A DNA stretch of 64,000 nt from the NCBI GenBank assembly GCA_907163375.1, contig CAJQUW010007262.1:1-64000 (forward strand). The letters run 5' to 3'. A program made the position numbers and the translations under genes. Source of the DNA: Prostheceraeus crozeri (taxonomy: Eukaryota > Platyhelminthes > Polycladida > Euryleptidae). This document shows positions 49,951-60,599 of this stretch, piece by piece. Under the pieces are notes generated by a model. The model saw only the letters and a program-made list of their open reading frames with translations, ran no database searches and was not told where the DNA came from. How positions within the stretch are numbered: position 1 is the first letter of the stretch; each line of letters begins with the position of its first letter.

Positions 49951-50032
49951 CCTTTGTTAATTCCAGCCTCCTCTTAGACCATCGTCAGAAGCTTCTGACG
50001 ATGGCCTAGAGGAGGCTGAAATTAATAAAGGT
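49951..50032. repeat. 41-bp-arm perfect-centre palindrome inside DD41D element
   Basis: Centre CAGAAGCTTCTG at 49986-49997 with no loop. Arms 49951-49991 and 49992-50032 match with about four mismatches (CCTTTGTTAATTCCAGCCTC against GAGGCTGAAATTAATAAAGG). It lies between the left terminal repeat and the transposase stop. Confidence 0.9.
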
Positions 50033-50150
50033 ATTAACATTAAAACAACTACCATTTTGTTTGCTTGGTTTCCTAACAAAAAATGAACAAATGAATAACC
50101 AAGGCCTATTCAACATATCAAAAAATTAATCAACTTAAAATTGCAAAAAT

Positions 50151-51216
50151 TCACGAACGCAAATGCTCAAAATGTCCACCATGGACATCGGCACATTCTT
50201 GTAGTCTTTCGGCCACACTGTGGCACACAGTTCTGCATAAGTTCCTGTCATCACTGATCTCTTGACAGGCATCTGTGATGTAGGAGCGGAGTTGAGAAAG
50301 TGTGTGAGGTTTTCGTCCGTACACTTTCTCCTTTACAACGCCCCAAAAGAAAAAGTCCATCGGAGTTAGATCGGGAGAGCGAGGAGGCCAAAGGATGCTA
50401 CCACATCTCCCGATCCACTTTCCTGGAAAAGTGTCATTCAGATAGCTTCTGACACTCACTGCAAAATGAGCTGGTGCACCATCCTGGTGAAAGTACAGCT
50501 CATTGAAGTTGTTCAATGACTGCATCTCAGGAATCGCAAAGGATTGGAGCATTTGAAGGTACACCTCAGCCGTCACAGTTCTTTCAAAAAATACTGGCCC
50601 AATCACACCGTTGCTTGACATACCGGCCCAGACGGTTAAGCCAGGCTGGTTCAGCTCATTTGTTGATACCATGTGCGGATTTTCAGGGAACCAGTAGACA
50701 CAGTTATGTCTATTTACGTGACCTGATAGTTTGAAACTGGCTTCGTCAGACCAAAACTATCTTGTCAAGCAAATCTGGGTTCTCCCGAATTTCCGACAAC
50801 ATGAGCACAGCAAACTGCAAGCGTCGTTCAGCATCATCCGGTAGAAGGTGCTGCAACAGTCTGGGTCGGTATGGTTTCAACTCAACTTTCCTCATCAGTC
50901 TCCAAGTAGAGCTTAGAGAAATGTCCAACTCCAATGAGGCTCTTCTTGTTGACTTCTTCGGACTTTGAACAAATGTTTGGGCCACTAGCTCCTCGTTTGA
51001 TGTTATTGAAACTGATCGAGGGCGTCCTGACTTCGGTGCATTCTCTACCGAACCGGTCTTTTCAAATTTATCTCGAATGCGATAAATAGCAAATCTTGAT
51101 GGAGGATTGCTGTGAAAGGCATCTCTCCATTCCATTCGCACCTTTTCAGCATTCTTGTTTTTCCAAAAGGATTTCAAAATCCATTTTCTCTGATCATCTT
51201 TTAGATGACCTGACAT
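50151..51216 (-). pseudogene. DD41D mariner-like transposase with one extra base
   Basis: The first frame (51216-50746) has two helix-turn-helix segments around a GRPRSVS hinge. The second (in frame from about 50756, through 50672-50151) has WSDEASFKLSG (first Asp), HQDGAPAHF (second Asp) and SPDLTPMDFFFWG, where Asp replaces the Glu of Tc1. I count 41 residues between the last two Asp, so DD41D, the arrangement described for rosa-like elements. Four A's at 50755-50758 on the plus strand, where three would keep the frame, shift out of frame just before WSDEAS. About 355 codons; no other damage seen. Confidence 0.9.
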
Positions 51217-51958
51217 GACAGAAGCAGCAAATTCAAAAAAGCTTCAAGCTTGTTTAATTCACTTCAAGTCAAACTAACAGTGTTTGATTCAAATCAAATT
51301 AATTGAACATATCCATGTACGTAATGTCAGATTGGTGCTATATCTTGTCCATGATAGATTTCAAAATTCCTTTGCCAATGGAATGCTACTGCATAGACTT
51401 CTAAATGATAGTAGCAATTACTTCGAAGTCTATGGCTCATGTTGGACTGATCATGGATATCCATCGACTGATTCAGGTGTAAATCACCAATAGAACGGTC
51501 AACATAGATTTCCTAGGGCAAAATCAACTGTTAGCCTACTTTTGAAACACCTTGTATGTGCTAAAAAGGAGGATATCATCGCTCTTGTTTTATCCTGGTG
51601 ATATTTCCTTTCTTTGTATATTTCCTTTTATCTCAAACTACTTATTGCAATTATACAGTACCAACATAGTGCATTATTTTCCTTTTCCGTGCTGATCTCT
51701 TTATTGCTGGAAAAAGGAACCAACTCGAGGACATTGCTATAAACTATCGGTCTCTGATCTTGCGAATGTAAACACCCGTTGTCATATTTTCAGCCATAGA
51801 GTCGTGCGTGCCGATCTGACGCGCTCTGTCTGAATCAAAACTGCTGTCTCCTTCACTTTCAGCCCTTAAACATAATTATATAACTCAATCCGCTAATCTT
51901 TCACGGCACTGCATTTGTTTATGATAACAGACATGATAAAAGTGACAAAAAAGTGATG

Positions 51959-53354
51959 ATCAGTGACATAAAGAATGAAACAAGTCCTGATATGAATACT
52001 TATGACTTAAACTTGGTTGTACTGTACGTTTGTTTGTTGTTTGTAAAAGGAGAACTCGAATGCTTTACTCAAAAACATTTAATTTGATACTCATGATTTT
52101 ATCAACTTAAGTTAGAAACGGGTGTGACCACCGCGAGCATCCAAACAGGCATCGATGCGTGAGGGCATGGATGAGCACAGTCGCTGGATGAATGCCAGGT
52201 CTAAGAGGTTCCACTGCTCGATCAGTCTGTCGGCCAACATCTTCAAAGACACTGGTGGGTGGTTGTACCTCTCCCTCACTCTGCGACCAAGTTCATCCCA
52301 GCAGTGCTCGATGGGGGAGAGGTCGGGAGAACGTGAGGGCCATTCCAAGGTTGGGATTCCACTGCTTGCTATCCTGTTAGAGACCACTGAAGCGCGATGG
52401 GGCCTTGCGTTGTCATCCTGAAAAATCAATTGATTCGATGTCACTGCTGGAACCACGACCGGTGTCACGATCTCGTCGGCATATCGCTGTCCTGTCAATG
52501 TTCCTTTCACTACGATTTCTGGTGTTTTTCCATTGTGCCAGATACCGGCCCAAACCATGACGCTACCGCCGCCGTACCGGTCGTGTTCTTTGACGCGACA
52601 TGGAGCAAATCGTTCACTTGGCAAGCGATGAACACGGATCCGACCATCGTTGAAATCGAGAGTAAACCTCGATACATCAGTCCAGAGCACACGTTCCCAC
52701 TGACTGTCACTCCACGACTGATGACCTCGACACCACGTCACTCGTCTCCTTCAATGTTCCAGGCTCAGCGGAATTCTCACAGCGGGTCGTCGAGACTGTA
52801 TACCAGCTTCTCGCAATCTTCGATATGCAGTTCGAACGCTACAGGCAACGTTCCCAGCAACCTTCCAGTACACAATTAGCTTTGGGACGGACACAAATCT
52901 GTTTCTTTTAGCAGCTAAAACTAAGCGTGCATCTGTCCGCTTGGATGATACCCTTGGTCTTCCTGATCCGTTCTTCTTTTCCACATTTCCTTCTGCTTTC
53001 CAACGACACCACCACCTCCATAAAACGACTCTTGAAATTTTCAATTCTTTCGCAAAAGTTGTAGAACTTTGCCCACAACGCATCATCCCAATTGCCGTTC
53101 CTCCGGTAAAGTTATCGTGCGCCATTTCATAAGTCAAATCTGGTCAGCAGTAGGTGGTGATTCTGTTCAACTTCTAGCTGTTACTGTGATCAATATCAAA
53201 TTTTGAAATTTGATGGTCCTATATCATTTCCCTTATCATATGGAGTTCAATGGTGATACATAGAAAGCGAGATATCATCTCAAACTATAGAAAAAAATGA
53301 AACAAACTTCCATTCAAGTCAATGATAGTTGGTTTCATTATTTATGTCAGTGAG
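51959..53354. mobile_element. Tc1-type transposon (DD34E), 1.4 kb
   Basis: Terminal inverted repeats of about 25 bases: left ATCAGTGACATAAAGAATGA (51959) and, in reverse complement, CTCACTGACATAAATAATGA ending at 53354. TA follows on the right (53355-53356); the left counterpart is TG, so the left target copy has mutated or the end is off by a base or two. Transposase is on the minus strand. Confidence 0.75.
52112..53137 (-). pseudogene. Tc1 transposase interrupted by a single stop
   Basis: One continuous frame of 342 codons apart from a TGA near 52751. Features in order: N-terminal helix-turn-helix, GSGRPRVSSKR hinge, second helix-turn-helix (YRRLREAGIQ), WTDVSRFTL (first Asp), GGGSVMVWAGI (the glycine-rich box), FQDDNARPH (second Asp) and SPDLSPIEHCWDE (Glu). 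The last two are 34 residues apart, giving DD34E. The usual Glu after the first Asp is Val here (TDVSRF). Full length, with no frameshift. A distinct lineage from the Tc1 at 25.3 kb. Confidence 0.92.
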
Positions 53355-53746
53355 TATATACCACGTAGGCCGAACCCTAATTGAAGGTGAAAGCGATTGA
53401 GTTATCCTAGGTGAAAATAGACTTTAATCATTGCTAAATGTTGATGGATGGTTCGGACGAAGTCTATTGCTTTCAACTCCTCTTCATGAAATACGGAGCC
53501 ACATAATATGAATTTAAAGAATTTGTGAAGAGACTATACTTGCGTGACATAGTATTTACGAGTATTAACCGATAGTCATCAACATTGAAGCTTCTGTAAG
53601 CCATGAAACTCCACAATCCAGAAGTCATTGGTAATATAGCATTAACATGGATATAAATATTTTGGAAAGAGCCAAATTTTTTGATCTTAAAATATTTAAT
53701 TATCGATAGCGATATATTTCAGCTGCCACCAGCAGCTATCTTCAGG

Positions 53747-55015
53747 CAGGGATGTCTATGAATAATATGATATAGAACTCGGGATACAAAACTCACAAAG
53801 AGTGGAGAATTGACTGTGGGCTGAATTTTTTTATGACAGCAGAAAATTCTATGTTTGATTTGAAATTACATGTATTGCTGCAATTTTTTTAGTCTGATCT
53901 CATAAATGCTTCCCAATTGTGGAGTGTTGTCAACCATTGAGAAAATATGGATTATCTGCGTAGAAAATCAAAAAGTGGCTTGTACTGTTGAATAATTTTG
54001 TCCTTCGAAAATTGTGCTACTCAAATCTCGGATACTTCGCACTCATTTCAATAACTTGGTGTAAGTTTTGCGTCATATCTTCTGAAACATGGTTTAGCAT
54101 GGACTAGCACGCTTTCAAGTGACAATACGAATTCTTGCCCAGTCGAACTCAAATTCAGTATAATTTACAGAATAAGCATGGAGTTTCCAGATTTTCTCAA
54201 GATTTTTTCGTCGACAAGTTGAATTGACTGGTTTAATGACTGAAGATTCACTTCAATTTCGTATTGAGGAACCTCGACCACAAAGTTTTTTAATATTGTT
54301 GTCGATTAACTCAACGCAACTATCAATTAATTAACAACATTTCTTTGATTTTCACAGAATATTTCAATGCTTGCCAGTCATATATAACAATATTCAGAGA
54401 ATTATGATGAGCATTTCAAGTGATTCAGCCTGGAATAGTTCCACAACTGCATCCATTCTGAAATCTATGAAGCAACTCAAATTGTTGAAACTCCAAAATT
54501 AAGCCAGGACACCATACGATGCAATCCATTATCTAATGATGATATATACAATGATATAAATATTTGATACTGTGAGCATAAAGCATAAAAACACAAAACA
54601 TCTGCGATATGGACATGGGCTTCTGATCTGCAGCATCTGTAATCAGGGGGCGAAAAAATATACCGCCAAAATATTATCTGCATTTTACAGACTTTCTTTA
54701 GAAATTTGATGGTTAGCTTGTCCAAAAACATTAAACAGTGACAGTAATTCGTCATAATAATCACTATACAGTCAGCTTGATTTACACTAATTTTCTGTGT
54801 AATGCGTGAGTGTATGTTATACATCACATTGATGCTGACATTACTTAACTACAGGCATTTCCATGAAGTCTTGCAGTTCCAATTAGGCTCAAGACATGGA
54901 TAAAACTGTCCACGCAAGTGTTGCGATTTGCAAAAATTCAGCACACAGTCAATTCTCCACTCTTTGGGAGTTGTGTATCCCGAGTTCTATATCATATTGT
55001 TCATAGACATCCCTG
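53747..55015. mobile_element. 1.27-kb hAT-type non-autonomous element inserted in Penelope arm
   Basis: Ends CAGGGATGTCTATGAA (53747) and its complement TTCATAGACATCCCTG (55015). Inverted repeats extend about 85 bases with roughly five differences. CTTCAGG is duplicated at the junctions (53740-53746 and 55016-55022; the next base C also matches if shared). The right Penelope arm, near 57591-57605, preserves the uninterrupted site. CAGGG ends and a seven- to eight-base duplication suit hAT. The interior is non-coding as far as I can tell; the 116-codon minus frame at 54477-54827 is unassigned. Confidence 0.87.
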
Positions 55016-55207
55016 CTTCAGGCAACTATTGAAGGAATATCGATACAAGCAAAATTTGAAATTTACACTGATTCAACTATTGGATAGGAAATAGAAAATA
55101 GAAACCGATAGCAAAACTGTGACCTGACTGAGGGAAGAGAAGAAGTATATAAAAGCAGTAGACACAGTATAAAAATGTGAAGTCAAATTTAGATGGATGG
55201 TAAGTAT

Positions 55208-55537
55208 TCAATGAAAAAGAAAATCACTGTAGCTATTCAGTTCAAATCGTTCGTTAATTTCAGGTTTCATTTTCTTGATGTAATACGCTTCACGGAGTCT
55301 GAGATTTGTGGCGTCCTTGTCGGTTGATATTGTTGAAGTCGTTGTTATATTAGAAAATGTGCTTTGATTATTGCATGATTGTATATGTTTGTAGACAGAT
55401 GAAGATGTGTTGATAGAATGTTCACGAATACGGATGTGGAGTGGTCTGATAGTACTACCTAAGTAGAATTTATTGCAGGTATTGCATGTTATTTTGTAGA
55501 CTGCGCTTTGTCGGCTACACATAGTTTTGTCTGTCAT
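55208..55537 (-). CDS. GIY-YIG nuclease domain of Penelope-like element, left arm
   Basis: 109 codons, open throughout. VYKITCNTCNKFYLGST holds the GIY-like and YIG-like strands with an intervening C-x-x-C. RPLHIRIREH supplies the conserved Arg and His, SSVYKHIQSC another His and Cys, and LREAYYIKKMKPEINER the catalytic Glu and terminal Asn. This domain normally lies C-terminal to RT and nicks target DNA to start reverse transcription; here the upstream RT part of its own strand is missing. Confidence 0.88.
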   Translation of the reverse strand: MTDKTMCSRQSAVYKITCNTCNKFYLGSTIRPLHIRIREHSINTSSSVYKHIQSCNNQSTFSNITTTSTISTDKDATNLRLREAYYIKKMKPEINERFELNSYSDFLFH

Positions 55538-55655
55538 AGGACATTTTCAAATCGAAGACAAATTGAAGCGCGTGTAATACGGATGAAAAAGAATAGTTGG
55601 GAAGCTAAAGCCTCAACCAGCCTACTCTAATCTGAATTCGCAAGAAAGAACGGTA

Positions 55656-56670
55656 TTGAGAAATTTACAAAACAAAACCAGTTGTATAATGTTGCCCTCA
55701 GACAAAGGAACTGAGTTTTTTCTAATATCGAAAGATGCATATAATGAAGCAGGTGAACAGAATCTCAATTATATGACCACTTATCGACCTATACCACATA
55801 CTCGTATGACAGCAAAGACTATTGAAAAACATGTTAACGCAGTGTGGAAATCTGTTTCACAAGAAACCAACTTACCTACCTACATATCGAACAGCTACTG
55901 TACGAGTAATTCATCCTTACCCTACTTCTATCACCTCGTGAAAACTCACAATGAAGGCAATGAAATGAAAATAAGACCTATTATCTCCAACAGATCAGGC
56001 TCTACAGCGAAATTATCATGGTTGTTATCAAACCTCCTCAACCAAAATCCCTGCCAATTTAAAATCGAATTTTCAATTGATAGAACATATTAAAAAACCC
56101 AATCTTGCACAAAATCATTATCCGTGCAGCTTTGATGTTGTTAGTTTGTATACCTCGATTCCTATCGCGGACGCCATCCCTGCTCTGATTACAAAATTAG
56201 AAGATTGCAAAATTTCCAATAATAGAGGAATTACAATTGGCCAAATCGAACAACTTCTGCATGTGATTCTAAGCAATACATATTTTCATTTCAAAGGAAA
56301 GGTGTATCTCCAAACAAAGGGTCTGCCTATGGGATCATCCCTTTCTGGAATCTTGGCGATCATTTTCATGGACAATATTGAAACTACTGCACTTAGACAA
56401 GTGAGAGTGATGTATGATGTCCATATCTTTATGAGATACGTTGACGATTGCTTCGCTGTTATCAAAGACAAAACTCAAGCGATGATTTTACTTGAGATTC
56501 TAAACTCACAGCATCACAACATCAAATTTGAAATAGAATTATCCAACGAAGAAAATAACAGTCTATGTCTTTTAAACTTTTGTGTGAAACTGAACGTCAA
56601 CAATCCTCCTAAATTTGAATTTTATTGTAAACCTGCAAAGAAGAACATTTTCGTGAATTACAGATTTTAA
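55656..56670 (+). pseudogene. Penelope-like reverse transcriptase, one frameshift, C-terminally cut
   Basis: The first frame (55656-56093) starts within LRNLQNKTSCIMLPSDKGTE (the P-x-DKG block), continues with LPYFYHLVKTHNEGNEMKIR (K-x-H) and RPIISNRSGS. A one-base shift near 56070-56080, at the edge of the inverted arm, leads to the second frame (56077-56670). That has SFDVVSLYTSIP (motif A, catalytic Asp), TKGLPMGSSLSGILA (motif B), FMRYVDDCFAVI (motif C, both catalytic Asp) and LCLLNFCVKL. It stops at the junction with the right arm (VNYRF), so linker and GIY-YIG domain are not attached in this orientation. Catalytic residues are all intact. Confidence 0.9.
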
Positions 56671-57009
56671 ATTGGCAGGGATTTTGGCTTGAGGAGGTTT
56701 GATAACAACCATGATAATTTCGCTGTAGGGCCTGATCTGTTGGCCTGATGTGGTATAGGTCGATAAGTGGTCATATAATTGAGATTCTGTTCACCTGCTT
56801 CATTATATGCATCTTTCGATATTAGAAAAAACTCCGTTCCTTTGTCTGAGGGCAACATTATACAACTGGTTTTGTTTTGTAAATTTCTCAATACCGTTCT
56901 TTCTTGCGAATTCAGATTAGAGTAGGCTGGTTGAGGCTTTAGCTTCCCAACTATTCTTTTCCATCCGTATTACACGCGCTTCAATTTGTCTTCGATTTGA
57001 AAATGTCCT

Positions 57010-57339
57010 ATGACAGACAAAACTATGTGTAGCCGACAAAGCGCAGTCTACAAAATAACATGCAATACCTGCAATAAATTCTACTTAGGTAGTACTATCA
57101 GACCACTCCACATCCGTATTCGTGAACATTCTATCAACACATCTTCATCTGTCTACAAACATATACAATCATGCAATAATCAAAGCACATTTTCTAATAT
57201 AACAACGACTTCAACAATATCAACCGACAAGGACGCCACAAATCTCAGACTCCGTGAAGCGTATTACATCAAGAAAATGAAACCTGAAATTAACGAACGA
57301 TTTGAACTGAATAGCTTCAGTGATTTTCTTTTTCATTGA
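57010..57339 (+). CDS. GIY-YIG nuclease domain of Penelope-like element, right arm
   Basis: 109 codons, identical to the left-arm copy except one residue near the C-terminus (Phe in place of Tyr in the N-S-x-S-D-F segment). Same GIY, YIG, Arg, His and Glu features. Preceded on the opposite strand by a shortened RT start (56667-56891). The near identity shows the arms are recent duplicates or have been homogenised. Confidence 0.88.
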   Translation: MTDKTMCSRQSAVYKITCNTCNKFYLGSTIRPLHIRIREHSINTSSSVYKHIQSCNNQSTFSNITTTSTISTDKDATNLRLREAYYIKKMKPEINERFELNSFSDFLFH

Positions 57340-57742
57340 ATACTTACCATCCATCTAAATTTGACTTCACATTTTTATACTGTGTCTACTGCTTTTATAT
57401 ACTTCTTCTCTTCCCTCAGTCAGGTCATAGTTTTGCTATCGGGTTACCCGATACTACCTGCCCCATAGCTCTCTTATCTTCTCTCTCTCTTGCACTTCTA
57501 TATCTATATCAAACTTCTATTTTCTATTTCCTATCCAATAGTTGAAACAGTGTAAATTTCAAATTTTGCTTGTATCGATATTCCTTCAATAGTTGCCTGA
57601 AGATAGCTGTTGGTGGCAGCTGAAATATATCGCTATCGATAATTAAATATTTCAAGATCAAAAAATTTGGCTATTTCCAAAATATTTATATTTTAAATGT
57701 CTGGCCAAAATCTATTCAGAATTTACATGGATTTTTGAGGTA

Positions 57743-57794
57743 ACAATGTAGGACATTTGAGGGCGCGTAAGCGACTGAAAATGTCCTACATTGT
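57743..57794. repeat. Perfect 16-bp stem hairpin
   Basis: ACAATGTAGGACATTT (57743-57758) and its exact complement at 57779-57794, with a 20-base GC-rich loop. It lies just beyond the 3' end of the LINE at 57.82 kb, possibly in its tail. Related sequence (CGTCCTACATTGTTACC) occurs at 8238-8254. Confidence 0.75.
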
Positions 57795-57823
57795 CTACTT
57801 ATATTTCTAAATCCATTTACCTG

Positions 57824-58870
57824 TTACCTGGTGCCGTCCAGTCGCGTACGACTCTCGGCGACGTCATACTGGATCCTTCTCCATGCAAAGCGGTATCTTG
57901 CTTCCCGTGTCATCCGTTCCACCGTTTCTCCTGTGATGGTTTTCATTCCCTCTATCCACTCGGTTCCCTCTGTGATGCCGAACATGATGTCTTTCTCGAG
58001 GGACCCATCAGCTCGCGTGACATGTCCAAAATAACGCACAGCTGCGGTAGTGATCTTTATTTGAAGCGGCTTCACCATTGGCAGTTGTCGCAAAACCCAC
58101 TCATTGGTCTTTCTTGCCGTCCAGTTTAAACGAAGTAACCTTCTCCAGCACCAGAGTTCAAAGGCATCCACACGCTTCCAATTTGCTTTCAGCAAATTCC
58201 ACGTTCCGGCACCGTACAGGAATATCGGAAACACCAGTGCATGCACTAGTCGTACTTTGGTCGATCGAGATATGCCTCTATTCTTCCAGACCTTTGAGAG
58301 TCCCATCATGGCCGATCTACCGAATGCGGTACGTCTCTTCAATTCTTCTCCAACGCGTCCATCCGCAGTGATCTTTGCGCCGAGGAACAGAAAATTCTCC
58401 ACTACCTCCACGTTCTCGCCGTCAAGCTCGAAGCTAGTAATCGAACCCGTTGTCATAATCTTTGTCTTTGCCACATTGAGATACAGTCCTGCTGCCTTAC
58501 TTACTGCCTAAAGTCGAGTGAGGCCTTCTTTCAGCTCTTCTTTTGAAGAAGCCAGGATCGTCGTGTCATCTGCATATCGTAAGTTTGACAATTTCCTGCC
58601 TTCCAATTTGATCCCTCCTTTCCAGCAATCTAAAGTTTCTCTTACGATTTTTTCTGCATGGATGTTGAATAAAATGGGGGACAAGATACAACAAGATACA
58701 AGGACAAGATACAACCCTGTCGAACTCCTTTGTCGATACGAAAAGCATCAGTTTCTCCGAATTCCCTCCTGACAGTGGCTGATTGGTCTACATATAGCTC
58801 CCGCATCACTGTCATAAGATGCACAGGAACTGCTATGCAGGCAGCAATGGCATTACCCTGCCGTCATTTT
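57824..58870 (-). pseudogene. LINE reverse transcriptase, 5' truncated
   Basis: Reading leftwards: VPVHLMTVMRELYVDQSATV, FGETDAFRIDKGVRQGCILS (RT motif B, RQGC-x-LSP), LFNIHAEKIV, then LRYADDTTILASS (motif C, YADD), NVAKTKIMTTG, FLFLGAKITADG, FLYGAGTWNL (YG-x-x-TW), RRLLRLNWTARKTNEWVLRQ, VRYFGHVTRADGSLE and a Trp-Arg-rich end RYRFAWRRIQ...LDGTR. Motif A and the endonuclease are absent, so it is 5' truncated near 58870, as LINE copies often are. A short tandem expansion at 58681-58715 and a stop near 58508 break the frame. Different lineage from the other two LINE pieces. Confidence 0.9.
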
Positions 58871-60099
58871 CAATACTTATTATAACATAGAAGTTACCGC
58901 TAAGATCATGGACTTCTAAATTTCAGAAGAATGTTCTGTTACAGGAAGTCTATGGATCATAGAAATTAACAATACCATAGAAAGTCCTAGAATGGAAATT
59001 GCATCAAAATTATGGCACACTCCGGGGGAACTTAGTTGGGGCAAAAAGCAAACTTTGCGAGCTAACTTTCTTGTTTTCGGGTTGGCATTTTTAATTATCA
59101 AATCAATTTGTGATGTGGATTGTTGCCCCTTGTCCAAAGATCATGTACACAAAAGCAATAATGAATTTACAAAATACTGCGGCGACAGGATGACAAAGAA
59201 GAAAATCCTTTAAAACGTTCTCTACTTTCATCATTTTGAAATATCGCTCCCATAATCTATCAAGAGTATAATCAGACACATCTGCAACTTGTAATGTCGA
59301 TTTACAGAACATGCATTACTCCAGCTTGAAATAAACCGTCGGGTATTCATTTTACTTTAAAGGGTTCCCCTGTTCTTTACATTTGAACAATTTTCAAAAT
59401 TTTCGCATGCATTCGAATATCAGCTGCAAAAATATCATCAGACTATTTTACTAAGTCATTCAATGGTTAATTGAAAAGATCCAGCGACATTCTATTTATC
59501 TGAGAAATGATTGTAGGTCAAGAAGCTTTCAGTGTGCTTATTCCAGAAAAACAATAGGTTTCTTAGCCGCTTGACCGAGAAATTATCCAAAAATTAGAAA
59601 TTTTATCCGTGAATTCTTGAGATGTTCTTCCAACCAGTACAGCGACCACTTTCAATATGACTCTGAGAACCAAATTTTAATTCGTATTCCAGTGTTGAAA
59701 AATTGTATAATGGTTGTCAATGACTGACACAAATAGACACAGTATATTAATGCATGGAATAGTAGGCTATTTCACATGATACAATACCACCATCTCACTG
59801 AAATTCTCTTCATGAGGATCCTGTGATTTGCTGTCAACAATTTCGACAACCAACTTGGCAAATGGTTTGACTATGATACAATGTTTTAGATCGAATCTCA
59901 TCTGCAAACCATAGATTTTTCCATGTGCCATCATTGTACATAGACAAGATATCAAACTTCCATTCTAGTGTACTATTATCTTTTTCTATGCTATGGATAG
60001 ATGTAGATGTATATAAGTAGACAATGGAAATACCGCATGAGATTTCTCGGTAAGTAAAGGACAAATCGTCGGCCGCTAACGCGGCCTCTGATTTGTACA
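58871..60099. other. Unassigned intron 1 sequence
   Basis: AT-rich. No supported gene or repeat. Confidence 0.3.
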
Positions 60100-60125
60100 C
60101 TACTTAACTTGAAATCTCATATGGT

Positions 60126-60330
60126 CTTCCTACACTGTTGCCAGAAAAATCTATGTTAATACTATTGTGAGTAATTGAAATGGACTGGGCAGCAATGTAG
60201 GAAAAAAGCGGGCAGCAGTGCTATGAACATACATGTAGATATACGCTGATTGAGATTACAAAAATGAATTTCACATGCATAGATGCAGATATCATCTTTA
60301 CGAGATGCATTGCTGCCTTCTTTTTTCCAC
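60126..60330 (+). repeat. Dispersed repeat, copy B
   Basis: CCTACACTGTTGCCAGAAAA then ATGTTAATACTATTGTGAGTAATT and GCAATGTAGGAAAAAAGCGG match 8237-8325 in order at roughly three quarters identity by eye. The family is unknown. Confidence 0.45.
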
Positions 60331-60599
60331 ATTGTGCCATAACTAAATTACGCACAACACAGAGCGCTACCAAGACACGTTGCTGATAGCGATCAAGGAT
60401 GCATAGAGATCTTACAGCATTCTCTATCTTCTATAGAAAGTTTAAAATTGCTTGTATCTATCAATGCACATGTTAAGATGTTCATACATCCCTCATTGCT
60501 ACACTGTATTAGCCACGTACTTTGGTCAACCACCTGTATGCACGAAGCCATTCAAAGAATTATTTCATTGAAAGACATGGTTGACACACGACGCACTTT

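Larger units (their letters stand above)
49484..51554. mobile_element. DD41D mariner-like transposon, 2.07 kb
   Basis: Perfect 27-base terminal inverted repeats: 49484-49510 starts CAAGGTGTTTCAAAAGTAGG and 51528-51554 is its exact reverse complement. TA lies outside both ends (49482-49483 and 51555-51556). The transposase is on the minus strand, 50151-51216. The 640 bases on the left contain a 41-base-pair palindrome and a duplicated GAAGAACAGCTGACAT segment. Perfect repeats imply recent insertion. Confidence 0.94.
53651..57691. mobile_element. Penelope-like locus: two head-to-head copies
   Basis: Left arm 53651-56066 and right arm 56663-57691 are inverted repeats of each other around a unique 600-base core (56067-56662). 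After discounting a 1.27-kb insertion (53747-55015) and an additional 190-base segment (about 55800-55989) in the left arm, and about 80 bases extra in the right arm near 57440-57515, they look almost identical. Each arm carries a GIY-YIG nuclease frame pointing outward and the start of an RT frame pointing inward; the core completes the plus-strand RT. Partial second copies, in direct or inverted orientation, are known for Penelope-like elements. Confidence 0.88.

Noticed and set aside
52397-52879. 160-codon plus-strand frame
   Set aside because: Exact antisense shadow of the Tc1 transposase, which has all catalytic motifs on the minus strand.
58104-58511. 135-codon plus-strand frame
   Set aside because: Antisense shadow of the LINE RT C-terminal region.
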